In this document: positions 63,580 through 64,000 of the stretch, piece by piece
Numbering within the stretch: the first letter of the stretch is position 1
Layout: every line of letters begins with the position of its first letter
Source: Dietzia timorensis
GTDB lineage: Bacteria > Actinomycetota > Actinomycetes > Mycobacteriales > Mycobacteriaceae
Reading direction: 5' to 3'
Length of the DNA: 64,000 bases
NCBI RefSeq assembly: GCF_001659785.1
Contig: NZ_CP015961.1
Span: 1,178,001-1,242,000 of the forward strand
Notes under the pieces: model-generated
The model's database searches: none
The model's input: the letters and a program-made list of their open reading frames with translations, nothing else
What the model was told of the DNA's origin: nothing
Translations under genes and position numbers: made by a program

Positions 63580-64000
63580 TTGGTGGCCTCCGAGTCCTTG
63601 TTTTCGAGCTGCGGATCGAGTCCGGGCACCCCGGTGAGCTCAAGGCCCTTCTTCCACGGGGTGAAGGTGAGAGCGATGCCAAGAATGAGCACCATCGCGA
63701 TGGCGCCCCAGCCCCAGGTGTTGACGACCGCGTCTGGGTATTCCTCGTAACCGTCGACGACGAAGTCGCGGACCGTGAAGAAGAGGGTGATCGCGAGGAC
63801 GACGACCGTGGCGGCGAGGAACACGAACCACGTGTTGCCGACGCGCCACGACGAGACCGCGTTGAGGTGGTCGCGCTGGCCCGGCAGCTTGCCCATGAGG
63901 GCGACCGCGAGGATCGAGATGAGGGCACAGGCGACGATGCCGATCTGGTTGGAGAACGCATCGAGGGTGTCGAGCGTCATCAAACCGGTAGCGGTCGGCA
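63576..64000 (-). CDS. metP: MetP-like sodium-dependent (NSS) transporter, C-terminal part (5' end outside the window)
   Basis: The frame is open to the window edge; about 141 residues are seen. Membrane helices: NQIGIVACALISILAVALMG, TWFVFLAATVVVLAITLFFTV, AVVNTWGWGAIAMVLILGIALTF, then WKKGLELTGVPGLDPQLENKDSEATK. This, with the MetS gene fused by a 4-nt overlap, identifies the last helices of an NSS methionine/alanine transporter. A TTG/ATG near 63983 is an internal codon rather than the start. Confidence 0.85.
   Translation of the reverse strand, partial: PTATGLMTLDTLDAFSNQIGIVACALISILAVALMGKLPGQRDHLNAVSSWRVGNTWFVFLAATVVVLAITLFFTVRDFVVDGYEEYPDAVVNTWGWGAIAMVLILGIALTFTPWKKGLELTGVPGLDPQLENKDSEATK

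Overview
The window is high-GC actinobacterial chromosome from a mycolic-acid-lineage member of the Mycobacteriales (Corynebacterium/Dietzia/Mycobacterium relatives). The evidence is a single-chain type I fatty acid synthase of about 3,150 residues followed by acpS; a class Ib nrdHI-nrdE-nrdF set beside nadE and a cysteine-free L36 gene; and a block (dinG, pncB, clpS, DUF2017, rhomboid, murI, MBL, rph, rdgB, DUF3817, LprD-like) in the order I recall from M. tuberculosis Rv1329c-Rv1343c. I do not name a genus.

Layout. 1-4880 is a decayed accessory region: the 3' end of an M23 peptidase gene, a CmtR-like metal sensor with a truncated cation-efflux gene, a second CmtR-like gene broken by two frameshifts, a methyltransferase, a perfect 23-bp hairpin and a dead IS3-family element. 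4881-8825 is a citrate uptake operon (CitMHS transporter, CitA kinase, CitB regulator). 9001-12970 holds two tandem SGNH hydrolases, a DapA-superfamily gene interrupted by an amber codon, a secreted beta-lactamase-like protein and a RibD-type reductase. 13051-18861 holds nadE, rpmJ and the ribonucleotide reductase genes, with a rich control region. 18962-29603 holds a FecB-like lipoprotein, ctaD, serB, a PTH2-like gene, an MHS transporter, an O-methyltransferase, an HxlR regulator/DUF1772 pair and dinG. 30088-32298 encodes a secreted Gly-Ser-Leu repeat protein whose DNA holds near-perfect 273-bp tandem repeats. 32343-41544 is NAD salvage (pncA, pncB) plus the clpS-to-lprD block. 41635-41716 is tRNA-Leu(UAG).

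42293-50670 is the most coherent functional system: an alcohol-oxidation locus on the minus strand (mno, MoxR ATPase, VWA protein, mftM, a second iron alcohol dehydrogenase, mnoS, mnoR). By relation to the M. smegmatis locus it should need the redox cofactor mycofactocin, whose biosynthesis genes are not in this window. 50895-64000 holds a fructosamine-kinase-like gene, fas, acpS, an SRPBCC protein, a GNAT enzyme with a Gly-Ser-Ile-Leu repeat tail, and metS with the end of metP.

Links between genes: PncA, PncB and NadE cover three steps of NAD salvage. AcpS should load phosphopantetheine on the Fas acyl-carrier domain. NrdH, NrdI, NrdE and NrdF form one dNTP-producing system. Several genes (nadE, HxlR, dinG, pncA, clpS, rph, the fructosamine kinase, the GNAT gene) have a TANNNT hexamer 6-7 nt before the start codon and are probably transcribed as leaderless mRNAs.
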